Of a stretch of DNA of 64,000 bases, positions 1 through 8,484 are shown piece by piece. A model generated the notes under the pieces. That model worked only from the letters and a program-made list of their open reading frames with translations, ran no database searches and was not told where the DNA came from. The stretch is taken from NCBI RefSeq assembly GCF_016862895.1, contig NZ_BONV01000031.1:62001-126000 (forward strand), in the 5' to 3' direction. A program made the translations under genes and the position numbers. The DNA comes from Planotetraspora kaengkrachanensis (lineage in GTDB: Bacteria; Actinomycetota; Actinomycetes; Streptosporangiales; Streptosporangiaceae). Each line of letters opens with the position of its first letter. Within the stretch, counting starts at the first letter, position 1.

Positions 1-1
1 T

Positions 2-379
2 GCGACGCCGGAGTTGCTCACGCTCACCTCCACCACCTTCACCGCGTCGGCGCGCACAGGCATCCCATGGGTGAACGACCCGAGCAGGCCGGCGGGCTCG
101 CGATGGGTCAACATCTCATCGGTGTTCCCGGGCTACGTGTACGACGTCTCCTTGGCGCCGGCGCCGAGTACTAATCTCTCTGTCGTCGCGGGGCCTCCAG
201 TCGCCCTCGCCAGCCTGGATCAGTCCGGCATTCCCGTGGGCCGGCTCAGGGTCACAGTCCGAAAGGCGGACGGCAGCATCTGGTTCTCCACATGTGCCGT
301 CTCGACCACGACGGGATCCAGCGTTCCGTTCAGCCCCGTGAACTGCACGCCGCAGGCGCCGCTCCCACCCACCGACTGA
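2..379 (+). CDS. Hypothetical protein, C-terminal part (runs off left edge)
   Basis: The frame is open from base 2 to a TGA at 377-379, so this is the last 125 residues of a gene that begins outside the window. It is rich in Thr, Ser, Pro and Val with short beta-strand-like stretches and only two cysteines (in STCAV and VNCTP), which suggests an extracellular or surface domain. I do not recognise the family. It converges on the Fur-family gene at 470 and shares a long hairpin with it. Confidence 0.45.
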   Translation, partial: ATPELLTLTSTTFTASARTGIPWVNDPSRPAGSRWVNISSVFPGYVYDVSLAPAPSTNLSVVAGPPVALASLDQSGIPVGRLRVTVRKADGSIWFSTCAVSTTTGSSVPFSPVNCTPQAPLPPTD

Positions 380-401
380 TGAAGGGACCCTCGAAGTAAC
401 G

Positions 402-455
402 GACGAGGACGGACCTGATTGCGTTCTGGATTGCGCAGACCGGTCCGTCCTCGTC
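402..455. terminator. Long perfect hairpin between convergent genes
   Basis: Arms at 402-415 (GACGAGGACGGACC) and 442-455 are 14-bp perfect reverse complements around a 26-nt loop. They lie between the stop codons at 379 (+) and 470 (-). There is no T-tract, as is usual for actinomycete terminators, so it could work for both genes. Confidence 0.55.
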
Positions 456-469
456 GCCATTCGGGCCTG

Positions 470-910
470 TTAGGCGGGTGGTGTCGCGGTGCTGCAGGTG
501 GCGCAGATTCCGCTGAGTTCGACGGTGTGCTCGACCGAGTCGAATCCGGAGGCCTCGCCGACATGGTCGACCCACGCCTCCACCGCGTCCGCATCCACCG
601 GCTGGCTGCGGCCGCAGGAGCGGCACACCAGATAGTGACGGTGCCCGCCGAACGGCCTTATCCGGTACAGCCGTTCGCCGACGTCGTCGCGTACGACATC
701 GACCCGACCGCATGCCTCCAGCTCTCGCAGCGTGCGATAGACGGTGGTCAATCCCACCCCGAGCCCGTCGGCGGTGGTCAGCGCGTGCAACTGCTGGGCC
801 GAGACGAAGTCCGGGCAGTCCACCAGGACATGCAGGACTGCGCCGCGCTGCCTCGTCCGGCGCCCCGTCGGCAGGGCGCGCGCCAGTTGCTCGGCATTCC
901 GGCAGCTCAT
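470..910 (-). CDS. zur: Fur-family metalloregulator, Zur-like
   Basis: This is a 146-residue Fur-superfamily repressor, most like actinobacterial Zur, which blocks zinc-uptake genes when zinc is plentiful. The winged helix carries the recognition stretch GVGLTTVYRTLREL (51-64). HRHYLVCRSCG (90-100) and GICATC (135-139) supply two CxxC pairs (96/99 and 136/139) for structural zinc. The ATG at 910 is chosen because it gives the normal family length; longer in-frame starts add unrelated sequence. It lies downstream of, and on the same strand as, a metal-type ABC importer. A 133-bp gap carrying a box-like palindrome suggests its own autoregulated promoter. Zur rather than Fur is inferred from motif style. 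Confidence 0.85.
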   Translation of the reverse strand: MSCRNAEQLARALPTGRRTRQRGAVLHVLVDCPDFVSAQQLHALTTADGLGVGLTTVYRTLRELEACGRVDVVRDDVGERLYRIRPFGGHRHYLVCRSCGRSQPVDADAVEAWVDHVGEASGFDSVEHTVELSGICATCSTATPPA

Positions 911-957
911 CGCGGTATCACCCCCTGAACATTCATCACCGAATCCGCCATAACACA

Positions 958-985
958 ATATATGGTAATGAATACCGTTCCCATT
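958..985 (-). promoter_or_regulatory. Putative Zur/Fur box upstream of the zur-like gene
   Basis: Bases 964-976 read GGTAATGAATACC, a palindrome (GGTA, 5-nt centre, TACC) inside an AT-rich patch in otherwise GC-rich DNA, 54-66 bases upstream of the start at 910. It resembles the A/T-rich inverted repeats bound by Fur-family repressors. Confidence 0.5.
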
Positions 986-1043
986 CGGCGCGATCGCGCA
1001 GCAGGTGCGACCCCTGAGCGATTTCCAGGTCGCGGATGCGGCT

Positions 1044-2078
1044 TCAGTCACCCGCGACGCGGTCGTCGAAGCGAGGGACGATCGTGGACTCCGGCACCAG
1101 ATTCCAGCGTTCGAGCGCCTTGCGTATCTGTTCGGCCGCGTCGATGTTCAGGGGACCGCTGGTCCACAGGGCATACGGCAGATTGAGGAATCGTCCCTCG
1201 GTCACCGCGGGCAGCCTGTCGATGCCCGGCCGCGACTCGAGCAGTCCGACCTTCTGCTGAAAGGTCTGCGGCGGATAGTCGACGAAAACGAACGCGTCGG
1301 GGTCGGCCGCGGCGACCCGTTCCCAGGACACTCTGGTCCAGCTGTCGTCGACGTCCTCGATCGCGTTGCGGCCGCCCGCACTGTCGATGATCGCTTGCGG
1401 CGCGCCGTACCTGCCGCTGGAGAACACCGTGTCGCTCGCGCTGTCGAACACGAAGATCGTGGGCGGCCTTTCCGGGCGTGGCGCGTCCTTGAGCGCGTCC
1501 AGCCGCCGGGTGATGTCGTCGACGACCTGTTGCGCCTGCCGCGTGCGGCCGGTGATCGTGCCGAGATTGGTCAGGTCGTCGTGCAGCGCCTGCCACGGTT
1601 CGACGATCCCGCGCCGCTGGTCGTCGTGCTGCCGGCAGCTCTCCGTGAGCACATAGGGCGCGATTCCCTGCGCCCGCAGAGAGGCCGGGGTCAGTCGCGT
1701 TTCTTCGCTGTAGCCGTAGTTCCAGCCGGCGATCATGACGTCCGGCCGTTGCGCGATCACGGTCTCGCTGGACGGATACTGCGGCGCGACGACGTTCAGC
1801 CGGTCGACGACGTCGCCGTAGTGGCGGCGCAACGTGTCGGCGTCACGTTGCAGGCTCGACACCGCGACGACCTGGTCGACTGCCCCGATGGCGAGAGTCA
1901 TTGCGATCATGTTGCCGTCGTTGACGAAGAGCCGCCGCGCGGGCGAGGGGAACTGCGCGCGCTCACCGCAGTTCGTGACCGTGATCGCCGCTCCGGCCGA
2001 CCGCACGGGGACGGTCGCACCGCATGCGGCGAGCGAGACGGCCGCCGCGAGGGCCACGACGGGAATGGTCAGCCTCAT
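1044..2078 (-). CDS. ABC transporter substrate-binding lipoprotein (FecB/BtuF type)
   Basis: A 344-residue periplasmic-binding-type lipoprotein: the signal peptide ends in a lipobox with the acceptor Cys at 19 (SLAAC), so the protein is membrane anchored outside the cell. The helical-backbone fold of siderophore, haem and cobalamin binders is suggested by segments such as AIGAVDQVVAV, VIAQRPDVMIAGWNYG and ADPDAFVFVDY. The start overlaps the ATPase stop by 4 bases, so the three importer genes form one operon. The cargo cannot be read from sequence. Zinc or a zinc-metallophore is inferred from the Zur-like boxes and repressor; a siderophore, or the family annotated as a proposed F420-0 transporter, are alternatives. 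Confidence 0.8.
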   Translation of the reverse strand: MRLTIPVVALAAAVSLAACGATVPVRSAGAAITVTNCGERAQFPSPARRLFVNDGNMIAMTLAIGAVDQVVAVSSLQRDADTLRRHYGDVVDRLNVVAPQYPSSETVIAQRPDVMIAGWNYGYSEETRLTPASLRAQGIAPYVLTESCRQHDDQRRGIVEPWQALHDDLTNLGTITGRTRQAQQVVDDITRRLDALKDAPRPERPPTIFVFDSASDTVFSSGRYGAPQAIIDSAGGRNAIEDVDDSWTRVSWERVAAADPDAFVFVDYPPQTFQQKVGLLESRPGIDRLPAVTEGRFLNLPYALWTSGPLNIDAAEQIRKALERWNLVPESTIVPRFDDRVAGD

Positions 2079-2863
2079 GACATGTCCTCTGGACGGAGGG
2101 GGGTGATCAGCAGGTGCGTGTCACCCGTTACGGGATGGCGGATCGGGGTGGCGTCGACGCCGAAGACGGCGTCGACGACATCGGGTGCCAGCGCCTCGTG
2201 CGGCGGCGCGAGGGGCAGAGCGAGGCCTTCGTGCAGCACGAGAACGCGATCACAGAAGGTGGCCGCCAGCGTGAGATCGTGCAGCGCCACGACCACGGTG
2301 CGGTCGAGCCGGCGCACGAGGCGCATCAGGTGCAGCTGATGCCGTACGTCGAGGTGATTGGTCGGTTCGTCGAGCAGGAGCAGTGGAGTCTCCTGCACCA
2401 GTCCTCTGGCCAGGAGAACCCTGCGGCGCTCGCCACCGGACAGCTGGTCCACGGGCCGGTCAAGGAGATCGGCGAGCTCCACCGCGGCGAGCGCCGCCGC
2501 GACGGCGGCACGCTCGTGGGGCCCACCGCCGTGCCACGGCGGGAGGTACGGGGTCAGGCCGAGTGCCACGAGCTCACCGACGAGCAGGTCCGACGGCAGG
2601 TCCTGCTCCTGGCCGACCAGCGCGACCTTGCGTGCTCGCCGGCGGGCGCCGAGGCGGTCCAACCGGACACCGTCGACGAGGACGCGACCGGCCGCGGGTG
2701 CGCGGATCCCGGCGAGGATCCGCAGGAGCGTGGACTTTCCGCATCCGTTCGGCCCGACGATCCCGACCGTCTCCCCCTCGGCGACGTCCAACTCGACGCC
2801 CCGGAGAAGGACGCGTTTCCCCACTGAGCAGGCAAGTCCTTCGGTGAGCAGGTGGACGGTCAA
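2075..2863 (-). CDS. ABC transporter ATP-binding protein (FecE/BtuD type)
   Basis: A 262-residue cytoplasmic ATPase that drives the importer. All key motifs are present: Walker A GPNGCGKST (37-45), Q-loop VGQEQ (83-87), signature LSGGERRRV (141-149), Walker B LLLLDEP (161-167), the D-loop NHLD and the switch His in VALHDLTLA. It overlaps the permease gene before it and the binding-protein gene after it by 4 bases each, implying translational coupling. Confidence 0.9.
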   Translation of the reverse strand: MTVHLLTEGLACSVGKRVLLRGVELDVAEGETVGIVGPNGCGKSTLLRILAGIRAPAAGRVLVDGVRLDRLGARRRARKVALVGQEQDLPSDLLVGELVALGLTPYLPPWHGGGPHERAAVAAALAAVELADLLDRPVDQLSGGERRRVLLARGLVQETPLLLLDEPTNHLDVRHQLHLMRLVRRLDRTVVVALHDLTLAATFCDRVLVLHEGLALPLAPPHEALAPDVVDAVFGVDATPIRHPVTGDTHLLITPLRPEDMS

Positions 2864-3963
2864 CCGTTCCCCCCGAAGCGATAACGCCGGCGTCCGAGCA
2901 GTACCAGAAACGCCGGTGCGCCGATCAGCCCCGATACGACACTGATCGGCATCTCAGTGGGCCGTACGAGGACGCGGGTCACCACGTCGACCCACAGCAG
3001 GAACAGGGCGCCGCACATCGCCGAGGCCGGCAGCAGGACCCGATGCCGAGCCCCGACCAGCAGCCGCGCGGCGTGCGGCACGACCAGACCGACGAAACCG
3101 ATGCCGCCCGAGACCGCGACCAGCACGCCGACCAGGATCGCCAGGATGACGAACAGGGTGGTGCGCACCGCGCGGACGGGAACGCCGAGCGATGCCGCCG
3201 TATCAGGACCCGTCGCCAGCGCGTCGAGCCAGCCGCTGCCGGCGAGCAGCGCCGCGGCGACGACCCCCACGGTGATCGCCGGCAACGCCAGTTGGCGCCA
3301 GTCCGCCCCGGCCAGGCTGCCGAGCGACCAGAACAGGACGGATTGCGCCGCGGCCGGATCGGGGCTGCGGAAGACCAGGTAGCTCGCGATCGCCGAGAAC
3401 GCCGAGCCGAGGACGGTGCCGGTGAGCACCAGGCGCAACGGGGTCAGCCCGCCTTGGGCGGTGGCGACGACGAACACCAGCACCGCGGCACCGAGCGCGC
3501 CGACGAGCGCGCCCCCGGACAATGCCGATGCCCCGGCCCCCGCGAACATCCCTGAGGTGATCACCGCGGTCGCGCCGACGCTCGCGCCCGAAGAGACGCC
3601 CAGCAGGTACGGATCCGCGAGTGGGTTGCGTACGAGCGTCTGCATTCCTGCCCCGGCGAGCGCGAGACCTGCGCCGACGAGCGCCGCCAGCAACGCCCGG
3701 GGCACCCGCAACTGCCACACGATGGTGTCGTAGGCGAGATCCGGAACCGGCCCGCCGGCCACCCGGCCGACGAGGACGTCGACCACCGTGCCCGGTGACA
3801 ACGACTCCGCACCGAAGGCCGTCGACAGCACAAGGCTGGCGAGCAGGACGAGTGCGACCAGGAAGAAGGCCAGCGGGATGCGGAGCCGGCGCCTGCCTCG
3901 CCGCGTCACCGTGACCGGCCGCGGAGGGCTTGATCGAGCAGGCGCGAGTTCCACTGATGACAC
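2860..3963 (-). CDS. ABC transporter permease (FecCD family)
   Basis: A 367-residue FecCD-type permease with about ten hydrophobic segments and typical family stretches (RVPRALLAALVGAGLALAG, NPLADPYLLGVSSGA, GFVGLVVPHAARLL). It would homodimerise to form the channel for the metal complex. The first 30 residues are basic and Pro/Arg rich before the first membrane segment. The start is GTG at 3963 with AGGAGG a few bases upstream. It is the first gene of the importer operon and sits behind the AT-rich box at 4047-4066. Confidence 0.9.
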   Translation of the reverse strand: MSSVELAPARSSPPRPVTVTRRGRRRLRIPLAFFLVALVLLASLVLSTAFGAESLSPGTVVDVLVGRVAGGPVPDLAYDTIVWQLRVPRALLAALVGAGLALAGAGMQTLVRNPLADPYLLGVSSGASVGATAVITSGMFAGAGASALSGGALVGALGAAVLVFVVATAQGGLTPLRLVLTGTVLGSAFSAIASYLVFRSPDPAAAQSVLFWSLGSLAGADWRQLALPAITVGVVAAALLAGSGWLDALATGPDTAASLGVPVRAVRTTLFVILAILVGVLVAVSGGIGFVGLVVPHAARLLVGARHRVLLPASAMCGALFLLWVDVVTRVLVRPTEMPISVVSGLIGAPAFLVLLGRRRYRFGGNG

Positions 3964-4046
3964 AACAGCCTCCTCGGCTACGCGACCACGCGGGAGCTCA
4001 TGAAGGGAGGAGCACGGCTCCGTCCCTTCGCAGGAGAGACCTTAAC

Positions 4047-4066
4047 GAAAATGGTTTTCATTTTCA
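4047..4066 (-). promoter_or_regulatory. Strong Zur/Fur-type box upstream of the importer operon
   Basis: Bases 4047-4059 read GAAAATGGTTTTC (GAAAA, 3-nt centre, TTTTC), overlapped by a second half-site TTTTCA at 4061-4066. This is close to known actinobacterial Zur/Fur operators. It lies about 85 bases upstream of the permease start and also upstream of the divergent gene at 4119, so either or both units could be controlled. Confidence 0.65.
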
Positions 4067-4118
4067 AAATAGCTAATGTGCTCGCCCCGGCTGTGCAGCG
4101 GCGGGTACCGTCTCCGTC

Positions 4119-4622
4119 GTGTTCGAAGCCGCCGACGTCATCGAGATCGTCCGGATGCTCCACGACGGTGGATGCGACGTCTGGGTCGGCGGCGGCTGGG
4201 GAATCGACGCGCTCGTCGGCGAGGTCACCCGCCCCCACCGGGACCTTGACCTGATGCACGACGCCACCCGGGAGCCCACCCTGATCAAGCTTCTGGAGGA
4301 CTGGGGATTCGCCGAACGGCAGGACGTCGTCCCCGGACGGCCCGCGCGGTTCGTCATGCGCCATCCCGACGGGCGGGAGCTCGACCTGCACCCGCTGACC
4401 TTCCAGCCCGACGGCTCGGCCGTCCAGCCGGCCAACGACCAGGGGGACGTCTTCCCCTATCCCGCCGGCGCCTTCACCACCGGCACGATCCTCGGCGTGA
4501 CCGTCGCCTGCCTGTCGGCCGAGCAGCAGGTCCACTTCCACCAGGGCTACGAGCCGACGGACCGGGACAGGCACGACATGGCACAGCTGCGCAGGGTGTA
4601 CGGCATCGCCACCCACTTCTGA
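4119..4622 (+). CDS. Nucleotidyltransferase of the aminoglycoside-resistance type
   Basis: A 167-residue protein with the Pol-beta-like nucleotidyltransferase core: VGGGWGIDALVG (23-34) followed by RPHRDLDLM (38-46), whose acidic residues D42 and D44 would hold Mg2+. This arrangement matches ANT(2'')-like and lincosamide nucleotidyltransferases, which attach AMP to a drug hydroxyl. Family members in actinomycetes are often uncharacterised, so real drug modification is unproven. The GTG at 4119 is the first start in frame. It diverges from the importer operon and shares its AT-rich upstream region. Confidence 0.75.
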   Translation: MFEAADVIEIVRMLHDGGCDVWVGGGWGIDALVGEVTRPHRDLDLMHDATREPTLIKLLEDWGFAERQDVVPGRPARFVMRHPDGRELDLHPLTFQPDGSAVQPANDQGDVFPYPAGAFTTGTILGVTVACLSAEQQVHFHQGYEPTDRDRHDMAQLRRVYGIATHF

Positions 4623-4708
4623 TTCCTGCGGGTCCCGTCGCACATCTTCGTCGTGGCGCCTCAGGCGATCCCTTGCGCGGTCACCGGGATGAGTTCATCC
4701 GGCGGTGG

Positions 4709-5653
4709 TCACCAGGAGTCGGCAGCAGTCAGGGCGATCTTGCCCTGCCGTGGTCCCCGTTCGGCGAGCGCGTGCGCCCGGGCCGCCTGTGCCATGGCGA
4801 ACACCTCCTGCACCGGAAGGCGGAAGCGCCCTTCCTCGAAGAGCGCGGCCGCGGCGGCGAGACCGTGGTGACCGCTCGGCTCGCCGCCGAACTCGCCGAG
4901 CGAGAGGCGGACCCCGAGCCGCGGGCCGGTGAAGTCGGCGATCGTGACCACGGACGCCGCCGTCTCGGTGAGCGTGATGAGTTCGGGAAGCGAGCCGGCA
5001 CCGGCCACATCGAGCGCGAGGTCGACCCGGCCGTCGTGCAGCGCGCGGACCCGCTCCGGCAGTCCCTGACCGTAGGTGGTGGGGATCGCGCCGAGCCGAG
5101 CGATGAAGGCCTGGTTCGCCGGGCTGCCCGTGCCGATCACACGGGCGCCCCGCGCGACCGCCAACTGCACGGCGACGCCGCCGACGCCGCCTGCCGCGCC
5201 GTCGATCAGCAGCGTCGCCCCTTCGCGCACGTCGAGCAGGTCGAGCGTCCGGGTCGCCGTCTCGACGCTCGTTCCGCTCGCGCCTGCCTCTTCCCACGAC
5301 ATCGACGGCGGTTTCGCCGCCCAGAACTTCAAAACGGCGAACTCGGCGCTCGCCCCGCCGAGCCGTGAGACGTCGACCGCACCGAACACCTCGTCCCCGA
5401 CCGCGGTACCGGTGACATCCGGACCCACCTCATCGACGACTCCCGCCGCGTCGACGCCCGGAATGTGCGGCAAATCGATCTTCTCGCTCGACGGAGAGCG
5501 TCCCGCACGGAGAGCGACGTCCACCGGCGAGACCCCGGCGGCTCTGACCCTGACCCGCACTTCTCCTCTCCCCGCGTGCGGCTCGGGGAACGCGCCGACG
5601 GTGAGCACCTCGGAAGGACCGAATCGGTCGAACTGGACTGCGAACACGAGCAC
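4709..5653 (-). CDS. NADP-dependent oxidoreductase, quinone-reductase-like MDR
   Basis: A 314-residue medium-chain reductase. The N-terminal GroES-like domain includes PHIPGVDAAGVVDEVG (62-77) and the Rossmann fold has the loop GAAGGVGGVAVQLA (152-165). It lacks the zinc-ligand pattern of alcohol dehydrogenases, so a quinone- or enone-type reduction with NADPH is expected. Two GTG starts (5653 and 5647) are possible. The TetR gene is divergent about 100 bases away and is its most likely regulator. The substrate is unknown. Confidence 0.85.
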   Translation of the reverse strand: MLVFAVQFDRFGPSEVLTVGAFPEPHAGRGEVRVRVRAAGVSPVDVALRAGRSPSSEKIDLPHIPGVDAAGVVDEVGPDVTGTAVGDEVFGAVDVSRLGGASAEFAVLKFWAAKPPSMSWEEAGASGTSVETATRTLDLLDVREGATLLIDGAAGGVGGVAVQLAVARGARVIGTGSPANQAFIARLGAIPTTYGQGLPERVRALHDGRVDLALDVAGAGSLPELITLTETAASVVTIADFTGPRLGVRLSLGEFGGEPSGHHGLAAAAALFEEGRFRLPVQEVFAMAQAARAHALAERGPRQGKIALTAADSW

Positions 5654-5750
5654 CTCTCCACCCTGGAGCGACAGGACCGCGCACTACCGTAAGAGCGGAA
5701 GAGGAATAGCTGTTCTGGATCGCGGCGAAGTGAGAGGCGGGCGGAGCGCA

Positions 5751-6323
5751 TTGACTCGGAAACGCCGTTCGGACGCCGAACACAATCGAAGACGCCTCGT
5801 GGAGGTCGCGCGGGCGGCGTTCGCCGCGGACGGCCTGGACCTGCCGGTGCGTGAGATCGCCCGGCGCGCGGGCATGGGCACCGCCACGGTCCACCGGCAC
5901 TTCCCCTCGCGTGCGGACCTCATCGCCGCCGTACTCGCCGAGCAGGTCACGCGGTGCGAAGAGGAGATGCGGGCCGCTCTGGCCGACCCGGATCCCCGGC
6001 GCGCGCTGCGAGGCACCATCCTCCGCTTCGCCGAACGGCAAGTGCGCGACCGCGGCCTGAACGAGGCACTGCTGGGTTCGCACGCGGCGGGAACTGCGTT
6101 CGCCGAAAAGCGCCGGGCGCATGCTGAGGCGTTCGCCCTGCTGGTGGAACGCGCACGACGTGACGGCGCCGTCCGCCGGCAGGTGTCGGTCCAGGACGCG
6201 CGCGTCGCCCTGAGGGCGATCGCCTCCTTCCGAGCCCTTCCGGCCCAGAGCGCGTCAGCAGCCATCCCGAGGCTGACGCATCTGCTGCTCGACGGCGTGC
6301 TGAGCGAGGAACAGCCGCGGTGA
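5751..6323 (+). CDS. TetR-family transcriptional regulator
   Basis: A 190-residue one-component repressor. The N-terminal helix-turn-helix is clear (VREIARRAGMGTATVHRHFPSRADLIAAV, about residues 30-60) and is followed by an all-helical ligand domain. The TTG at 5751 with GGAG just upstream is chosen; an in-frame GTG at 5730 would add seven residues. It is divergent from the MDR reductase, a layout in which the regulator normally controls the reductase and itself in response to a reactive substrate. Confidence 0.85.
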   Translation: MTRKRRSDAEHNRRRLVEVARAAFAADGLDLPVREIARRAGMGTATVHRHFPSRADLIAAVLAEQVTRCEEEMRAALADPDPRRALRGTILRFAERQVRDRGLNEALLGSHAAGTAFAEKRRAHAEAFALLVERARRDGAVRRQVSVQDARVALRAIASFRALPAQSASAAIPRLTHLLLDGVLSEEQPR

Positions 6324-6409
6324 CGGCCGGCGGGCTCGCCGACCCGATTCCGTCATGACCACCGCGGGCTCCCGATCCGCCGAACACCCTCCCCGCAGGC
6401 GCGTTCCGT

Positions 6410-6928
6410 TCACCTGGTGGCCCACCATCGGCGCGTGACCAGCGCCGCGAGTACGGCACCCGCCGTGTTGAGGATCACGTCGTCCACGGAGCTCACCCGG
6501 CCGAGCCGCAACACGTACTGGAGCACCTCAACGGTGAGCGAGCCCGTCGCCGCGACGGCGGCGACCGCCCCGAATGAGGCGAAGCGCGCCGAACGGACCG
6601 GGAGCATCGCACCGAGCGCGGCGAAGACGAGGAGATTGCCGCCGATCTGCACGAATGCGCCCCCCGGCGTCATCAGCGTGATCTGGTCCGCCAGGTCGAC
6701 CAGGGGGACGAGATGCACAAGCTGCAAGGTCCCGGGCGTGAGGATCATCCAGATCCACGGAGCGGTCCCGGCCACGAGGACGACGTCCGCGACAGCCGTA
6801 CGGAGCGGAGCGGGATGCCCCCGGCGGCCGCGCCGGCGCGCGAGGAGCAACGCGGCCAGCGCCGCGGCGGGAAGAGCCAGGACGGCCGCGATGACCACGT
6901 GTCCCCATGCGTTCCAGGCCTGGTGCAC
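6410..6928 (-). CDS. VanZ-like membrane protein
   Basis: About 172 residues from a GTG at 6928, with five hydrophobic segments and the VanZ pattern: an LVPLVDLADQITLMTPGG loop, GGNLLVFAALGAMLP, and a final segment with LTVEVLQYVLRLGRVSSVDDVILNTAGAVLAAL. VanZ proteins are integral membrane proteins; the namesake gives low-level teicoplanin resistance. Earlier in-frame starts up to 7039 would overlap the P450 gene, so the shorter start is preferred. It follows the P450 on the same strand after about 60 bases and may be cotranscribed. Confidence 0.75.
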   Translation of the reverse strand: MHQAWNAWGHVVIAAVLALPAAALAALLLARRRGRRGHPAPLRTAVADVVLVAGTAPWIWMILTPGTLQLVHLVPLVDLADQITLMTPGGAFVQIGGNLLVFAALGAMLPVRSARFASFGAVAAVAATGSLTVEVLQYVLRLGRVSSVDDVILNTAGAVLAALVTRRWWATR

Positions 6929-6989
6929 CGGATCATGATGCCAGGCCCCCCACTCCCTTGACGAAGCCGTCGCCGAGGCCCGGTCGAGG

Positions 6990-8204
6990 TCAGCCTCCGA
7001 CGGTGACGGGCATGGCGACCGGCCGGTAGACCAGACCATCGGTCCAGGTCACCGACTCGGGCGAGATCGCCAGGCGAAGGGTGGGCCGCTGAACGACCAG
7101 AGCTCTGATCGCCTCGGTGAGCTCGACCCTGGCGAGGCTGGCGGCCAGGCACCGGTGCGGGCCGTAACCGAAGGCCACATGCGGGCTGGGCGGGTGGTCG
7201 GTGAAGCGATGGATGTCGAACCTGCCGGGGTCGGGGAACGCCTGCGGGTCGTGGTTGGCCGCGTTCAGGTTCGGCATCACGACCGTCCCCGCGGTCAGCG
7301 AGCCACTGGGCAGATCGGTGTCCGCCGTCATCCGGCGCATGAACGCGCTGGCAGGAGGCCCGTCGTAACGCAGGATCTCCTCTACGGCGGTCGCCGCAAG
7401 GGACGGGTCCGCAACCAGTTCGGCCCACTGGCCGGGATGCAGGAGCAGCCGGAAGACACCACGGCCGATCATCGACGCCGTCGTCTCGTGACCGGCCGTG
7501 ATGAGCGAGAAGACGGTGTTGACCAGTTCGCCCTCTGACAGCCGGTCATCCTCGTCCCTGGCCTGGATGAGCAGGTCGATGAGGTCCCTGCCGGGCTCGG
7601 CGCGATGCTGAGCGACCAGGTCCGTGGCGTAGGCCATGAACTCGGTGTAGCCCTCGTAGCGGGCCTGCTCGGTGTGCGTGGAGGTGGTCAGGAACATGTC
7701 CGTCCACCGGACGAACTGCGCGTAGTCGTCCATCGGCACGCCGAGCATCTCGCAGATGACACGGCCGGGCAGTTGCAGCGCGTACCCCTGGACCAGATCG
7801 AAGTCGTCGTCCATGCCGTCGAGGAGTTCTTGGGCGATCTTCGCGATGCGCGGGCGCCACGGTTCGATCTGGCGTGGGGTGAAGGTGCCGTGCATGATCC
7901 GGCGGTAGCGGGTGTGGTCCGGCGGGTCCTGATTGATGAGCGCGTCCGGGTCGTCGTCGATGCCGACCCCGCTGACGAACCGGGGCAACCCCGGCAGGCG
8001 CAGGTTGCGACTGGAGGTGGGCAAGCCCAGCAAGGCCCGGACGTCCTCGTACTTGACGGCCACGGGGACGCAGTCGCCGCTCGGCATGGGCGCCGGCTCC
8101 AGCGGCCCCGACTCGCGCCTGCGGGCGTACTCCGGTGGCGGTGTGGCGAGTGGTCCCGGCACGATGTCCGGCCAAGTCCCGTTCGGATCCAGTTCGGCGG
8201 TCAT
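6990..8204 (-). CDS. Cytochrome P450
   Basis: A 404-residue soluble bacterial P450. Hallmarks are the I-helix oxygen-binding motif AGHETT (237-242), the K-helix EEILR (275-279), and the haem loop FGYGPHRCLA (345-354) with axial Cys352. The last position of the loop is Ala instead of the more common Gly. NQDPPDHTRYRR (91-102) is the usual C-helix region. The ATG at 8204 has a strong GGAAGGGG ribosome site. No ferredoxin or reductase is adjacent, so it must borrow redox partners. No biosynthetic cluster surrounds it, which fits a xenobiotic or stand-alone tailoring role. Confidence 0.93.
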   Translation of the reverse strand: MTAELDPNGTWPDIVPGPLATPPPEYARRRESGPLEPAPMPSGDCVPVAVKYEDVRALLGLPTSSRNLRLPGLPRFVSGVGIDDDPDALINQDPPDHTRYRRIMHGTFTPRQIEPWRPRIAKIAQELLDGMDDDFDLVQGYALQLPGRVICEMLGVPMDDYAQFVRWTDMFLTTSTHTEQARYEGYTEFMAYATDLVAQHRAEPGRDLIDLLIQARDEDDRLSEGELVNTVFSLITAGHETTASMIGRGVFRLLLHPGQWAELVADPSLAATAVEEILRYDGPPASAFMRRMTADTDLPSGSLTAGTVVMPNLNAANHDPQAFPDPGRFDIHRFTDHPPSPHVAFGYGPHRCLAASLARVELTEAIRALVVQRPTLRLAISPESVTWTDGLVYRPVAMPVTVGG

Positions 8205-8337
8205 CGCAACCCCTTCCGGTTCCGGGCACCCAGGGGAAGGCCCACGCGCAACGTACGAAATGTCGTGTCGACCGTCAACAGCCGAATGTGCACAACGGGA
8301 AGGGGACCGGCAGGGCCACGGAAGGGGGTAACCGGGG

Positions 8338-8484
8338 GTGTGGCAGTTCGTCAATCGGGCCGGCGACCTGGACCGCGTCCTACTCCACAGGTACCGACAC
8401 GAGGCGCTCGCCACTGATTTCCATGAGCGGTATCTCCTGGCGCGCCGGGCGCTTTCCACTCGTCATCCGGAGTTGCTCGGCTAG
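8338..8484 (+). CDS. Small hypothetical protein (48 aa)
   Basis: A GTG at 8338, preceded by a purine-rich GGAAGGGGG, opens a 48-codon frame ending in TAG at 8482. The product is rich in Arg, Leu, His and Tyr (HRYRHEALATDFHERYLLAR) and would be a basic amphipathic helix. Composition and codon use look coding, and it ends almost exactly against the convergent kinase stop (8481). It occupies a gap that otherwise has no gene. No known family recognised; it could also be the remnant of a longer gene. Confidence 0.4.
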   Translation: MWQFVNRAGDLDRVLLHRYRHEALATDFHERYLLARRALSTRHPELLG

